A stretch of DNA of 64,000 nucleotides from Actinomycetes bacterium (GCA_023386365.1 JAEWJX010000120.1:1-64000), one strand, 5' to 3'. Positions 39,778-48,492 are shown, counted from the first letter of the stretch. Notes: generated by a model from the sequence alone, not told the origin. A program made the numbers and translations.

Positions 39778-42366
39778 ATGACGGAAACGACCGCACCACG
39801 CCGTGTCATCGTGATCGGGGCGGGGCCCGCCGCCCACCGCCTCGCCGACGCGCTCCGCACCCGCGACGGCGAGGGCCGCATCCGCCTCACCGTCATCGGC
39901 GAGGAGGAGCACCTCCCCTACGACCGCGTCGCGCTCAGCAAGCGGTTCATCGGCGGCGACGACCTCACACTCGACACCAGCGTGTGGGAGCACCCCACGA
40001 TCACGCTGCTGAACGGCGAACGCGCCATCGCCCTCGACCGCATGGCGCGCACCGTGTCGACCGACGCCGGGCGCGTGCTGCCCTACGACGACGTCGTCTT
40101 CGCCACCGGCTCGCGAGCCCCCGTGCCCGACATCCCAGGCGCCGAACACGCACGCGTCTACCGCACGATCGCGGATGTGGAGGACCTGGCCGCCGAGGTG
40201 CGCCTGCTCAGCGCCGTGCTCGGCCGACCGCCGCGCACCCTCGTCGCCGGCGGTGGACTGCTCGGCCTGGAAGCCGCGGGCGGGCTCGCCGAGCTCGGCG
40301 CCGACTCCGCCATCGTCCACTCCGGCGGCTGGCTCATGTCGGCGCAGCTCGACGAAGGCGCCGGACGCGCACTCGGCCGACTCATCGGCGAGCGCGGCAT
40401 CACCATGCACCTCGGCACCCGGCCCCGCGCCATCCTCACCACCGACGGCGCCGTCTCGGGGGTGAAACTCACCGACGGACGCACCGTCGACGCCGACCTC
40501 ATCGTCTTCGCGATCGGCATCAGCGCCCGCGACGAGCTCGCCTCCGCAGCAGCCATCGAGGTGGCCCCCCGCGGCGGCATCGTCGTCGACGAAGGCTGCC
40601 AGGCGTCCGACCCGCGCGTGTGGGCCATCGGGGAGGTGGCGCACGTCCAGGGCCGCTGCGTGGGGCTCGTCGCCCCTGCCAACGCCATGGCCGAGGTGGT
40701 GGCCGACCGACTGCTCGGCGGGACCGCCGAATTCACCACCATCGACGACGCCACCAAGCTGAAACTCGCGGGCGTCGAGGTGGCCAGCTTCGGCGACGCG
40801 CTCGCCGCCTCCGAAGGCGCACTCGAGGTGGTCTACGCGGATCCCGCCCGCGGCATGTACCAGAAGGTGGTCGTCTCCGACGACGCCCGCACCCTGCTCG
40901 GCGGCATCTTCGTCGGCGACGCCAGCCCCTACACGACGCTGCGTCCGCTGCTCGGCCGGGAACTCGCATCCGAACCCGCCGCCTACCTCTCCGCCTCGGG
41001 TGCGGAACCCGCCGGTGCCGACGACCTGCCCGACGACGCGCTGCTCTGCGCCTGCAACAACGTGAGCGTCGGCACCGTGCGGGCCGCCGTGCACGGTAGC
41101 GACGACCAGGAGGCGTGCCACACGGTGCCCGCCCTGAAGGCGTGCACGCGAGCCGGCGCCCAGTGCGGCTCCTGCGTGCCGCTCGTGAAGAAGACCCTCG
41201 AGCAGGAGCTCGCCAAGGCGGGCGTCAGCATCTCGCACGCGCTGTGCGAGCACTTCGCCCACAGCCGCCAGGAACTGTTCGAACTGATCCGCGTGCTCGC
41301 CATCACCTCGTGGGACGACGCACTCGCCCGCTTCGGCAGTGGCCGCGGATGCGACATCTGCAAACCGGCCGTCGCCTCCATCCTCGCCAGCCAGCACGAC
41401 GGCTACATCCTCGACGGCGGACGCGGCGCCCTGCAGGACACCAACGACCGCGCCCTCGCCAACATGCAGCGCGACGGCACCTACTCGGTGGTGCCGCGCA
41501 TCCCCGGCGGCGAGATCACCCCCGAGAAGCTGGGCGTGATCGCCCGCGTCGCCGGCGACTTCGGGCTCTACACGAAGATCACCGGCGGGCAGCGGATCGA
41601 CATGTTCGGCGCCCGCCTCGACCAGCTGCCCGAGATCTGGGCGCAGCTCGTGGAAGCTGGCTTCGAATCCGGGCAGGCGTACGGCAAGTCGCTGCGCAAC
41701 GTGAAGAGTTGCGTCGGGGCCACCTGGTGCCGGTTCGGCGTGCAGGACTCCGTGGGCATGGCGATCCACCTCGAACTGCGGTACCGGGGCCTGCGGGCGC
41801 CGCACAAGTTCAAGTTCGGGGTCTCCGGATGCGCGCGCGAATGCGCCGAAGCGCGCGGCAAAGACGTGGGCGTCATCGCCACCGAGGCCGGATGGAACCT
41901 CTACGTCGGCGGCAACGGCGGCTTCCAGCCGAGCCACGCGCAACTGCTCGCGAGCGACCTCGACGACGAGACCCTGGTGCGCTACATCGACCGGTACCTC
42001 ATGTACTACATCCGCACCGCCGACCGCCTGCAGCGCACCGCCCGCTGGATGGAGGACCTCGACGGCGGCATCGACCACGTGCGCGCCGTCGTCGTCGAGG
42101 ACTCGCTCGGCCTCGCCGCCGAACTCGAGGCGGCGATGGCACGGCACGTCGACGTGTACGAAGACGAATGGGCGGCCACCCTGCGCGACCCCGAACGACT
42201 GAAACGGTTCCGCAGCTTCGTCAACGCGCCCGCGGATGCCGTGACCACCATCCCGCGCGTCACCGAACGCGGCCAGCAGCGACCGGCGACGGCCGCCGAA
42301 CTCGCCGACGGCCGTGTGCTGCTGGCGGGAACCCGCATCCCGGTTCGCGGAGGCGACGATGACTGA
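39778..42366 (+). CDS. nirB: nitrite reductase large subunit, NADH-dependent
   Basis: An 862-residue assimilatory nitrite reductase. Residues 1-~310 are an FAD/NAD oxidoreductase (VIVIGAGPAAHRLADAL; TLVAGGGLLGLEAAGGLAELG). Residues ~420-560 hold BFD-like [2Fe-2S] cysteines (CACNNVSVGTV, C-G-S-C, GRGCDICKP). The C-terminal part is the sirohaem/[4Fe-4S] domain with CVGATWC (C-x5-C) and GCARECA (C-x3-C). It makes ammonium from nitrite with NirD. The ATG has a GGGAGG site. It overlaps cobA by 8 bases and is preceded by a GlnR box. Confidence 0.96.
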   Translation: MTETTAPRRVIVIGAGPAAHRLADALRTRDGEGRIRLTVIGEEEHLPYDRVALSKRFIGGDDLTLDTSVWEHPTITLLNGERAIALDRMARTVSTDAGRVLPYDDVVFATGSRAPVPDIPGAEHARVYRTIADVEDLAAEVRLLSAVLGRPPRTLVAGGGLLGLEAAGGLAELGADSAIVHSGGWLMSAQLDEGAGRALGRLIGERGITMHLGTRPRAILTTDGAVSGVKLTDGRTVDADLIVFAIGISARDELASAAAIEVAPRGGIVVDEGCQASDPRVWAIGEVAHVQGRCVGLVAPANAMAEVVADRLLGGTAEFTTIDDATKLKLAGVEVASFGDALAASEGALEVVYADPARGMYQKVVVSDDARTLLGGIFVGDASPYTTLRPLLGRELASEPAAYLSASGAEPAGADDLPDDALLCACNNVSVGTVRAAVHGSDDQEACHTVPALKACTRAGAQCGSCVPLVKKTLEQELAKAGVSISHALCEHFAHSRQELFELIRVLAITSWDDALARFGSGRGCDICKPAVASILASQHDGYILDGGRGALQDTNDRALANMQRDGTYSVVPRIPGGEITPEKLGVIARVAGDFGLYTKITGGQRIDMFGARLDQLPEIWAQLVEAGFESGQAYGKSLRNVKSCVGATWCRFGVQDSVGMAIHLELRYRGLRAPHKFKFGVSGCARECAEARGKDVGVIATEAGWNLYVGGNGGFQPSHAQLLASDLDDETLVRYIDRYLMYYIRTADRLQRTARWMEDLDGGIDHVRAVVVEDSLGLAAELEAAMARHVDVYEDEWAATLRDPERLKRFRSFVNAPADAVTTIPRVTERGQQRPATAAELADGRVLLAGTRIPVRGGDDD

Positions 42367-43141
42367 GCGGATGGGGCGGGTCACGCTCGTCGGCGGCGGA
42401 CCCGGATCGCGGGACCTGCTGACCCTCGGCGCCGTCGACGCGCTACGACAGGCCGACGTCGTGCTGTTCGACCGACTCGCCCCCTACGACGTGCTCGCCG
42501 AGTTCTGCCCCGACGCCCTCCACATCGACGTCGGCAAACGCCCCGGACATCACGCCGTGCCGCAGGACGAGATCGAACGGCTGCTCGTCACGCACGCGCT
42601 CGCCGGCGCGCACGTGGTGCGATTCAAAGGCGGCGACCCCTACATCTTCGGACGCGGCGGCGAGGAGGTGCTCGCGTGCCGGACCGCGGGGGTGCCCGTG
42701 GAGGTGATCCCCGGGGTCACCAGCTCGATCGCCGTGCCCGCCGCGGCCGGCATCCCGCTCACCCACCGCGGCATCAGCCACGCGTTCACCGTCATCTCCG
42801 GGCACGCGCCGCTCACCGCATCCGAATTCGAGCACCTCGCCGGGCTCGGCGGCACCATCGTGGTGCTCATGGGCGTGAACGCGCTGCCCGCCCTCTGCCC
42901 CGGCCTCGTGCGCGCAGGCCTCGACCCCGACACCCCCGCCGCCGTCATCGAACGGGGGCACCGCAGCGGCCAGCGCACCACCGCGGCCGCCGTCTCGGCG
43001 CTGCCCGCGGCCGCCTCGATCGCGGGCGTGCGCTCCCCCGCCGTCATCGTCATCGGCGAGGTCGTGCGGCTCGCGCTCGGCGGCGACGCCGAAGCGGATG
43101 CCGTGCTGCGTCGGGCGGGCGAGATCGCGGTGGTGCCGTGA
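42359..43141 (+). CDS. cobA: uroporphyrinogen-III C-methyltransferase
   Basis: A 260-residue SAM-dependent methyltransferase that makes precorrin-2 for sirohaem. It shows VTLVGGGPGSRDLLTLGAVD at the N-terminus, VRFKGGDPYIFGRGGEE, and IPLTHRGISHAF, all typical of SUMT. It is the single-domain form, lacking the dehydrogenase/ferrochelatase part of CysG. ATG 42359 has GGAGG five bases upstream and lies inside the end of nirB; its stop overlaps the next start as GTGA. Confidence 0.94.
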   Translation: MTERMGRVTLVGGGPGSRDLLTLGAVDALRQADVVLFDRLAPYDVLAEFCPDALHIDVGKRPGHHAVPQDEIERLLVTHALAGAHVVRFKGGDPYIFGRGGEEVLACRTAGVPVEVIPGVTSSIAVPAAAGIPLTHRGISHAFTVISGHAPLTASEFEHLAGLGGTIVVLMGVNALPALCPGLVRAGLDPDTPAAVIERGHRSGQRTTAAAVSALPAAASIAGVRSPAVIVIGEVVRLALGGDAEADAVLRRAGEIAVVP

Positions 43142-44274
43142 TCACCGCCGTCGACGACACCCAGGTGCCCGGGTTCCGACCCGACCAGCTGGAAGGGTTC
43201 CGCATCGGCGTCACCAGCGAACGCCGCGCCGCCGACCTCATCGACGCCCTCGAACGCCGCGGAGCCCAAGTCGTGCACGCCCCCACACTGCGGATGGAGC
43301 ACGCCCGCGACGACGAACGCGTCATCGCCGACACCCGGGCCATCATCCGCGCAATACCCGACATCGTTCTCGCCACCACCGCCTTCGGGGTGCGGCGCTG
43401 GCTGGAGGTGGCGGATGCCGCCGGCCTCGGCGAAGACCTCACCGAGGCGATGGCCTCATCCCGCATCCTCGTGCGCGGCCCGAAAGCCCGCGGCGGCATA
43501 CGCGCCGCCGGACTCGACGACGACGGAATGAGCGAAGAGGAGACCACCGCATCCCTCGTCGCGAAAGTGGTCGCCGAATGCCCGCGCGACCTCACCATCG
43601 CCGTTCAGGCGCACGGCTACCTCGACGAACGCCAACTCGACCCGCTGCGCGAGGCCGGGCACCGGGTGCTCACCGTCGCGCCCTACCGCTGGCGCAGCCT
43701 CGACGACACCGACGAACGCATCCCGCGGCTCATCGACGCGATCTGCACCGGCCAACTCGACTGCGTCACCTTCACCAGCGCACCCGCAGTGGACGCCCTC
43801 TTCGCGGCCGCCGAAGGGATCGGCATGTTCGACGCGATGATCGCCGCGTTCCGGCGGGGTGTGGTGGCGGCCGCTGTCGGTCCGGTCACCGCCGGACCCC
43901 TGCTGTCGGTCGACATCGTGCCGATCCAGCCGGACCGCTTCCGGATGGGGGCGCTCATCCGCCTCGTCTGCGAACGGCTGCCCGAGCTGCGGGTCGCGCG
44001 GGTGCGCACCGCGCACGGACTCGTCGTGGTGCGCGGCACCATCGTCGAACTCGACGGGCGCCGCATCCCGCTCACCCCCACCCCGCTCGCCCTGCTGCGG
44101 GCGCTGCTGGATGCGGATGGCGCGGTCGTCTCGCGGGAGCAGCTGCTGCGTGCGGTCGGCACCGCCGACGAGCACGCGCTCGAGATGGTGCTGAGCCGGC
44201 TGCGCCGCAGCCTCGGAGCACCCATCATCTCCACCGTCGTGAAGCGCGGCTACCGGGTCGACGTCGCCGCCTGA
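43138..44274 (+). CDS. HemD-like uroporphyrinogen-III synthase fused to winged-helix domain
   Basis: A 378-residue two-domain protein. Residues 1-~270 are a HemD fold (GFRIGVTSERRAADLIDALE, VFTSAPAV-type segment VTFTSAPAVDALF, VAAVGPVTAGPL). Residues ~290-378 are an OmpR/PhoB-type winged helix (IPLTPTPLALLRALLDADG, SREQLLRAVG, ISTVVKRGYRVDVA). Such fusions accompany nitrite genes in Actinobacteria, including mycobacteria, and may act as regulator rather than, or as well as, enzyme. GTG 43138 overlaps the cobA stop (GTGA). Confidence 0.9.
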   Translation: MITAVDDTQVPGFRPDQLEGFRIGVTSERRAADLIDALERRGAQVVHAPTLRMEHARDDERVIADTRAIIRAIPDIVLATTAFGVRRWLEVADAAGLGEDLTEAMASSRILVRGPKARGGIRAAGLDDDGMSEEETTASLVAKVVAECPRDLTIAVQAHGYLDERQLDPLREAGHRVLTVAPYRWRSLDDTDERIPRLIDAICTGQLDCVTFTSAPAVDALFAAAEGIGMFDAMIAAFRRGVVAAAVGPVTAGPLLSVDIVPIQPDRFRMGALIRLVCERLPELRVARVRTAHGLVVVRGTIVELDGRRIPLTPTPLALLRALLDADGAVVSREQLLRAVGTADEHALEMVLSRLRRSLGAPIISTVVKRGYRVDVAA

Positions 44275-44280
44275 GGCCGG

Positions 44281-44976
44281 CTACTCGCCGAGCAGCTCGG
44301 GCCGCACGCGGCGGGTGCGTTCGAGCTGCTGCTCGCGACGCCACGCGTCGATCGCCGCGTGGTTGCCCGAGAGCAGCACCGCGGGGGTCTCCAGCTCGCG
44401 CCAGACCGCCGGCTTCGTGTAGCTCGGGTACTCGAGCAGGCCATCCTCGTGGCTCTCCTCGACGAGCGAGTCGGGGTTGCCCACCATGCCCGGCACCAGT
44501 CGGCCCGCGGCCTCGATCATCGCCATCACCGCCACCTCGCCGCCGTTCAGCACGTAGTCGCCGAGGCTCAGCTCCCGCACTTCGGCCACCTCGGGGCGGG
44601 TGCGGGTGTGGTCGACGACGCGCTGGTCGATGCCCTCGTAGCGCCCGCAGCAGAACACCAGGTGCGGGGCGACGGCGAGCTCGCGGGCGATCGGCTGCCG
44701 GAACAGTTGCCCGGCCGGCGTCGGGAAGACGACCACCGCATCCGTGGAGTCGGCGAGCACGGTGTCGAGCGCCTCACCCCACGGCTCGGGCTTCATGACC
44801 ATGCCGGCGCCGCCGCCCGACGGGGTGTCGTCGACGGTGCGGTGCCGGTCGTGCGTGAAGTCACGCAGGTCGTGCACGCGGATGTCGATGAGACCGGCCG
44901 CGCGCGCCTTGCCGACGAGCGACACATCCAGCACCGAGAAGAACTCGGGGAAGATCGTGATGACGTCGATGCGCAC
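44281..44976 (-). CDS. trmD: tRNA (guanine-N1-)-methyltransferase
   Basis: A 231-residue SPOUT methyltransferase that makes m1G37 in tRNA. It has the trefoil-knot motifs: RIDVITIFPEFF at the N-terminus, DDTPSGGGAGMVMKPEPW, LVFCCGRYEGIDQRV and ELSLGDYVLNGGEVA. Length is normal. TACGCT at 44983-44988 lies 6 nt before the GTG start, so it probably has a leaderless transcript of its own, in contrast to the usual rimM-trmD operon. A 13-bp repeat lies just upstream. Confidence 0.96.
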   Translation of the reverse strand: MRIDVITIFPEFFSVLDVSLVGKARAAGLIDIRVHDLRDFTHDRHRTVDDTPSGGGAGMVMKPEPWGEALDTVLADSTDAVVVFPTPAGQLFRQPIARELAVAPHLVFCCGRYEGIDQRVVDHTRTRPEVAEVRELSLGDYVLNGGEVAVMAMIEAAGRLVPGMVGNPDSLVEESHEDGLLEYPSYTKPAVWRELETPAVLLSGNHAAIDAWRREQQLERTRRVRPELLGE

Positions 44977-44992
44977 CCGTCGAGCGTACCGG

Positions 44993-45005
44993 GGTGAAAT
45001 CCGAC
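44993..45005. repeat. 13-bp direct repeat, left copy
   Basis: GGTGAAATCCGAC, identical to the copy at 45930-45942. It lies between the trmD -10 and the inserted AbiEi/DUF559-like gene. Confidence 0.75.
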
Positions 45006-45124
45006 CGTCGGCGTGGAACGAGCTCTCGCAGCACCTCACCTCCCCATCCGGTCGGAGTTCGCGCCGTCCCCCGTATGGCCTCGACGTCCGCGGTGTCGGC
45101 GCCGTTGCGGGAAGCGTTGCGGGC

Positions 45125-45934
45125 ATGACCGAGCAACGCTTCTTCACCACCGCCCAGCTCAAAGAAATCGGGGTCGGCGATCGCGCCATCGCGCGGGCCG
45201 TCTCCGAAGGCCGCCTCGTCCGCTTGAGACGTGGGAGATTCGCGACGCCTGACGCTCCGCCCGCCGTGTGTGCGGCCGTGCGAGCGGGCGGCAGCCTCAG
45301 CTGTGTTTCCGCGCTGCAGGCGCACGGCGCGTGGGTGCTGGCACCCGAGCGTCCTCACGTGCGTATCTCCCGCGGGGTCGCACAGGGAGGCGGGGTAGAG
45401 GCGCACTGGAGCGACCAACGCAATCTCACCGATGCACCCCTCGACCCGCCGGAAACCGCACTCGCGCTGGCGGCGGTATGTCTTCCGTTCAGGTCCGCCG
45501 TCGTCACCGCCGACTCCTTGGCCAATAGAGGCATCCTTCCGCTCAACACCATCGATCGGGTGCTGCGCAAGACGGCGTCCGGAAGGCGGGTCGCAGCCGC
45601 TCTCGACCCTCGGAGCGAATCAGGGCTCGAGAGCCTCGCCCGACTCTCACTGCGCAGCCGACGCATTCGTGTGCGATCCCAGGTGATCATTCCCGGGGTC
45701 GGAAGGGTCGACCTCGTGATCGGCGACCGATTGGTGCTCGAGCTCGACGGCGAGACGTTCCATCACGACTTCGACCGGGATCGGGCGCGCGATCGCGCAC
45801 TCATATTGGCCGGGTATCTGCCGTTTCGCGTGAGCTACCGCCAACTGATGTACGGCTGGGACGAGGTCGAAGCGCAGATACTGGAGCTTGTTCGCCGGGA
45901 CGAACACCTCCGGCGGCCGCTATCGATGTGGTGA
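45125..45934 (+). CDS. AbiEi-type N-terminal domain plus DUF559-like nuclease domain protein
   Basis: A 269-residue protein. Residues 1-~60 form a winged-helix AbiEi-antitoxin-like domain (TTAQLKEIGVGDRAIARAVS, GRLVRLRRGRFATP). The C-terminal ~100 residues resemble the DUF559/Vsr-like PD-(D/E)xK fold (VDLVIGDRLVLELDGETFHH, then DRDRARDRALILAGYLPFRVS). Such proteins are common, usually solitary, in Actinobacteria; function unknown, perhaps defence. Codons AGA, ATA and TTG recur, unlike neighbours, and GC is lower in sampled lines. It lies on the strand opposite rimM and trmD, between 13-bp repeats, and its stop codon falls in the right copy. Confidence 0.8.
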   Translation: MTEQRFFTTAQLKEIGVGDRAIARAVSEGRLVRLRRGRFATPDAPPAVCAAVRAGGSLSCVSALQAHGAWVLAPERPHVRISRGVAQGGGVEAHWSDQRNLTDAPLDPPETALALAAVCLPFRSAVVTADSLANRGILPLNTIDRVLRKTASGRRVAAALDPRSESGLESLARLSLRSRRIRVRSQVIIPGVGRVDLVIGDRLVLELDGETFHHDFDRDRARDRALILAGYLPFRVSYRQLMYGWDEVEAQILELVRRDEHLRRPLSMW

Positions 45935-45942
45935 AATCCGAC
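45930..45942. repeat. 13-bp direct repeat, right copy
   Basis: GGTGAAATCCGAC, identical to 44993-45005, 937 bp away in the same orientation. It includes the stop codon of the AbiEi/DUF559-like gene and lies 38 nt before the end of rimM. Confidence 0.75.
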
Positions 45943-45980
45943 GCAGGGACCCTACGAGCTGTCGGTGCGGTCGACCGAGG

Positions 45981-46577
45981 CTATTCGTCGGAGTTCGCCG
46001 CAGGCTCAGACGCGGGCTCGGGGTCGGTGTCGGGGAGTTCCTCGAAGAGGCCCGCAGGCGGCGTCATCGTGACGGTGCCGGCCTTCAGGTCGACGGCCGG
46101 GACGATCGCGGCGACGAACGGCACCAGTACCTCGCCGTCGGTGGTCTTCACCACCAGGAGGTCTTGGGCGGGCAGATGCTCGACGCGGGCGATCTTGCCC
46201 ACCTCGACGCCGTCGCGCAGCGCGCTCAGACCCACCAGCTGGTGGTCGTACCACGCGTCGGGTTCCTGCTCCTCGGCGATGTCGGCATCGATCCAGAGGA
46301 TCGCCTTCACCAGAGTCTCAGCGACCGTGCGGTCGTCGACACCCACGAAGAACGCCACCGGGTGCGTGTTGTACCAGCGCAGCTCGACCAGTTCGATCGT
46401 CTTGCCGTGCCAGTCGGATGACGTGGGCACCTGGAGCGAGAACGTCGCCCCGGGAACGAAACGCTTGCCCGGATCGTCGGTGTACAGCTCGACCTTCAGC
46501 GCGCCCTTCAGGCCGTGCGCTTTGACGAGCCGCCCGACGCGCAGCTGGGTGGTGCCGGGACGCTTGGTCCCGCTCAC
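45981..46577 (-). CDS. rimM: 16S rRNA processing protein RimM
   Basis: A 198-residue 30S assembly factor. The RimM N-terminal beta-barrel shows LRVGRLVKAHGLKGALKVEL and DDPGKRF; a PRC-barrel follows with WYDHQLVGLSALRDGVEVG and VPFVAAIVPAVDL. The last ~25 residues are an acidic Pro/Glu tail. GTG 46577 overlaps the KH-protein stop (GTGA), so the two are coupled. It binds S19 and helps 16S maturation. trmD, its usual next gene, is now about 1 kb further on because of the inserted gene. Confidence 0.94.
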   Translation of the reverse strand: MSGTKRPGTTQLRVGRLVKAHGLKGALKVELYTDDPGKRFVPGATFSLQVPTSSDWHGKTIELVELRWYNTHPVAFFVGVDDRTVAETLVKAILWIDADIAEEQEPDAWYDHQLVGLSALRDGVEVGKIARVEHLPAQDLLVVKTTDGEVLVPFVAAIVPAVDLKAGTVTMTPPAGLFEELPDTDPEPASEPAANSDE

Positions 46578-46813
46578 GCCGCGTCGGTGTCGACGACGTC
46601 GACGCGCACGCGGCGGCCATCGGCGAGCGCCGTGACGAGGGCGCGCAGCGCCTTCGCGGTGCGACCCGAGCGGCCGATGACGCGGCCGAGGTCCTCGGGG
46701 TGCACACGCACCTCGAGGACCTCGCCACGCGCGCTGCTCGACGAATCCACCTGCACGTCGTCGGGGTGATCGACGATCCCCTTCACGAGGTGCTCAAGGG
46801 CGGATGCGAGCAT
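46574..46813 (-). CDS. KH-domain RNA-binding protein (KhpA-like)
   Basis: A 79-residue protein with a single KH domain: ALEHLVKGIVDHPDDV, and the GxxG-containing loop HPEDLGRVIGRSGRTAKALR. It matches KhpA, found between rpsP and rimM in many Gram-positives, which binds small RNAs and affects ribosome and cell-envelope gene expression. It starts 3 nt after the rpsP stop and overlaps rimM by 4 bases. Confidence 0.93.
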   Translation of the reverse strand: MLASALEHLVKGIVDHPDDVQVDSSSSARGEVLEVRVHPEDLGRVIGRSGRTAKALRALVTALADGRRVRVDVVDTDAA

Positions 46814-46816
46814 GAA

Positions 46817-47314
46817 CTACTCCTTGTCGGCGTCGGCAGCCTCGGCCTCAGCGGCCTCGGCACCCTCGACGGCCACAACCTCGGCCTCGGCCTCGACGAC
46901 ATCCGCGTCGGCCACGACCTCGGTCTCCTCGGCGGCCGGAGCCTCCTCGGCGGGAGCCTTCTTCTCAGCCTTGGGCTTGAGAACGGGCTTCTTCTTCTCG
47001 TCGGCCACGAACGCGACCGGCGCCTCCTTGGTCTTGATGGTGCTCTTGGCACCCTTCTCACCCTTGAAGGTTCCCCAGTCGCCCGAGAGCTTGAGGAGCG
47101 CGAGCACCTGCTCGGTCGGCTGAGCGCCGACGGAGAGCCAGTACTGGGCACGCTCGGAGTTGACCTCGATGAACGAGGGCTCCTCGGTGGGGTGGTACTT
47201 GCCGATCTCCTCGATCACGCGACCATCGCGCTTGGTGCGCGAGTCGGCGACGACGATGCGGTAGTACGGGGCACGGATCTTGCCGAGCCGCTTGAGGCGG
47301 ATCTTGACAGCCAC
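46817..47314 (-). CDS. rpsP: 30S ribosomal protein S16 with acidic tail
   Basis: A 165-residue S16. Residues 1-~85 are the normal protein (VKIRLKRLGKIRAPYYRIVV, GRVIEEIGKYHP, ALLKLSGDWG). The remaining ~80 residues are an extension: first Lys-rich (KKKPVLKPKAEKKAP), then an Ala/Glu/Val acidic tail. This makes it roughly twice the usual size. GTG 47314 gives the standard start; CAGGAG lies upstream. First gene of the rpsP-KH-rimM unit. Confidence 0.96.
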   Translation of the reverse strand: MAVKIRLKRLGKIRAPYYRIVVADSRTKRDGRVIEEIGKYHPTEEPSFIEVNSERAQYWLSVGAQPTEQVLALLKLSGDWGTFKGEKGAKSTIKTKEAPVAFVADEKKKPVLKPKAEKKAPAEEAPAAEETEVVADADVVEAEAEVVAVEGAEAAEAEAADADKE

Positions 47315-47442
47315 AATTCTCCTGAAAACGTGTGTGTAGGGGTCGAACTGCTCCCGTGCGCGTGGGGGCACACTCCGGCAGAAAGCTCTGAAGGGGGAAC
47401 CATCGCGCCTGATAGAGGGTCGGGCTGCGCGGCTCCAACAAA

Positions 47443-48393
47443 CTATTCTGACACGTCCTGAGGCGCTCGGCTACCAACGGGTGCGTCGGATGCGGTCTGC
47501 GGCGCGGGCGAACGGCGCCGCGAGAGGGCCACACCTGCGAGGCAGAGAACGCCGCCGATGACAGCGAGCAGCGTCGGCACCTCGTCGAACACCAGCCACC
47601 CGGCGATGATCGTGAGCGGCGGCACGATGTAGGTGGAGACGCCGAGCTGGCCGGCGGGTACCCGCGCGAGGGCATAACCCCAGGTGGTGAAGGCGAGCGC
47701 CGTCGGCACGATGCCCAGGTAGACGACACCGGCGATCGCGGCGGGCGACGCCTGCGCCGCCTCACCGATCAGTTGCCCGATGAACGGAAGGCACGCGAGC
47801 GTGCCGATCACGCATCCGATGAACGTGACCTGCACGGCGGGGAGCCGCCGCACCGTGGGTTTCTGGGCGAGGACGCCCGTCGCGTAGGTGACCGCGGACG
47901 CGAGCGCCCACAGCACGCCGGCGACGTCGAGGTGACCGCCGCCCGAGAAGACGCTCATGCCGAGCCCGATGAGCACGACGCCGGAGAACGACACGGCGGC
48001 ACCGATCACGAGCCAGCGCGGCACACCCTCGCCGAGGAAGACTCCCGCACCCAGCGCGATGAGGATGGGGCCGATGTTGACGATCATCGCGGTGGTGCCG
48101 GCATCGAGCGAGTGCTCGGCGAGGTTCAGGGTGACGTTGTACGCGCCGAACCAGGCGACACCGTAAAGCGCCAGTAGAGCCCACTCGCGACCGGTGGGGC
48201 GCACCCAGCGGCGGGCGAAGAGCATGAGCACACCGAGCGCGAGGCTGCCCACCGTGATGCGACCGAGCGCGAGCGCCCCTCCCCCGATCTCGGGGGCGAC
48301 ACCGCGGATGACGATGAACGCGCTGGCCCACGCCAACAGGGTGAAGATGATGGCGGCGAGGACGAGCGGCGACATGCGGGCGGAGCTGGGCAC
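47443..48393 (-). CDS. EamA/DMT family transporter
   Basis: A 316-residue membrane protein with ten helices in two EamA repeats (residues ~15-145 and ~160-290), including LAWASAFIVIRGVAPE and the second-repeat YLGIVPTALAFTTWGYAL. DMT proteins often export amino acids or other metabolites; substrate unknown. TACGGT at 48400-48405 lies 6 nt before GTG 48393, which decides this start over ATG 48375 (six residues shorter, no ribosome-binding site). Confidence 0.88.
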   Translation of the reverse strand: MPSSARMSPLVLAAIIFTLLAWASAFIVIRGVAPEIGGGALALGRITVGSLALGVLMLFARRWVRPTGREWALLALYGVAWFGAYNVTLNLAEHSLDAGTTAMIVNIGPILIALGAGVFLGEGVPRWLVIGAAVSFSGVVLIGLGMSVFSGGGHLDVAGVLWALASAVTYATGVLAQKPTVRRLPAVQVTFIGCVIGTLACLPFIGQLIGEAAQASPAAIAGVVYLGIVPTALAFTTWGYALARVPAGQLGVSTYIVPPLTIIAGWLVFDEVPTLLAVIGGVLCLAGVALSRRRSPAPQTASDAPVGSRAPQDVSE

Positions 48394-48492
48394 GTCGCCA
48401 CCGTACGCGGCTCCGACGACACCCGGATACCGCCCATTCCGCCAGATGACAACGGGTTCCCGCCAGATGCATCCGGGTGCGAGACTCGCGAC

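Noticed and set aside
39712..42384. A minus-strand open frame of about 890 codons opposite nirB.
   Set aside because: Its composition is the mirror of nirB codon bias (Val/Gly/Asp/His-rich), with no motif; nirB is certain.
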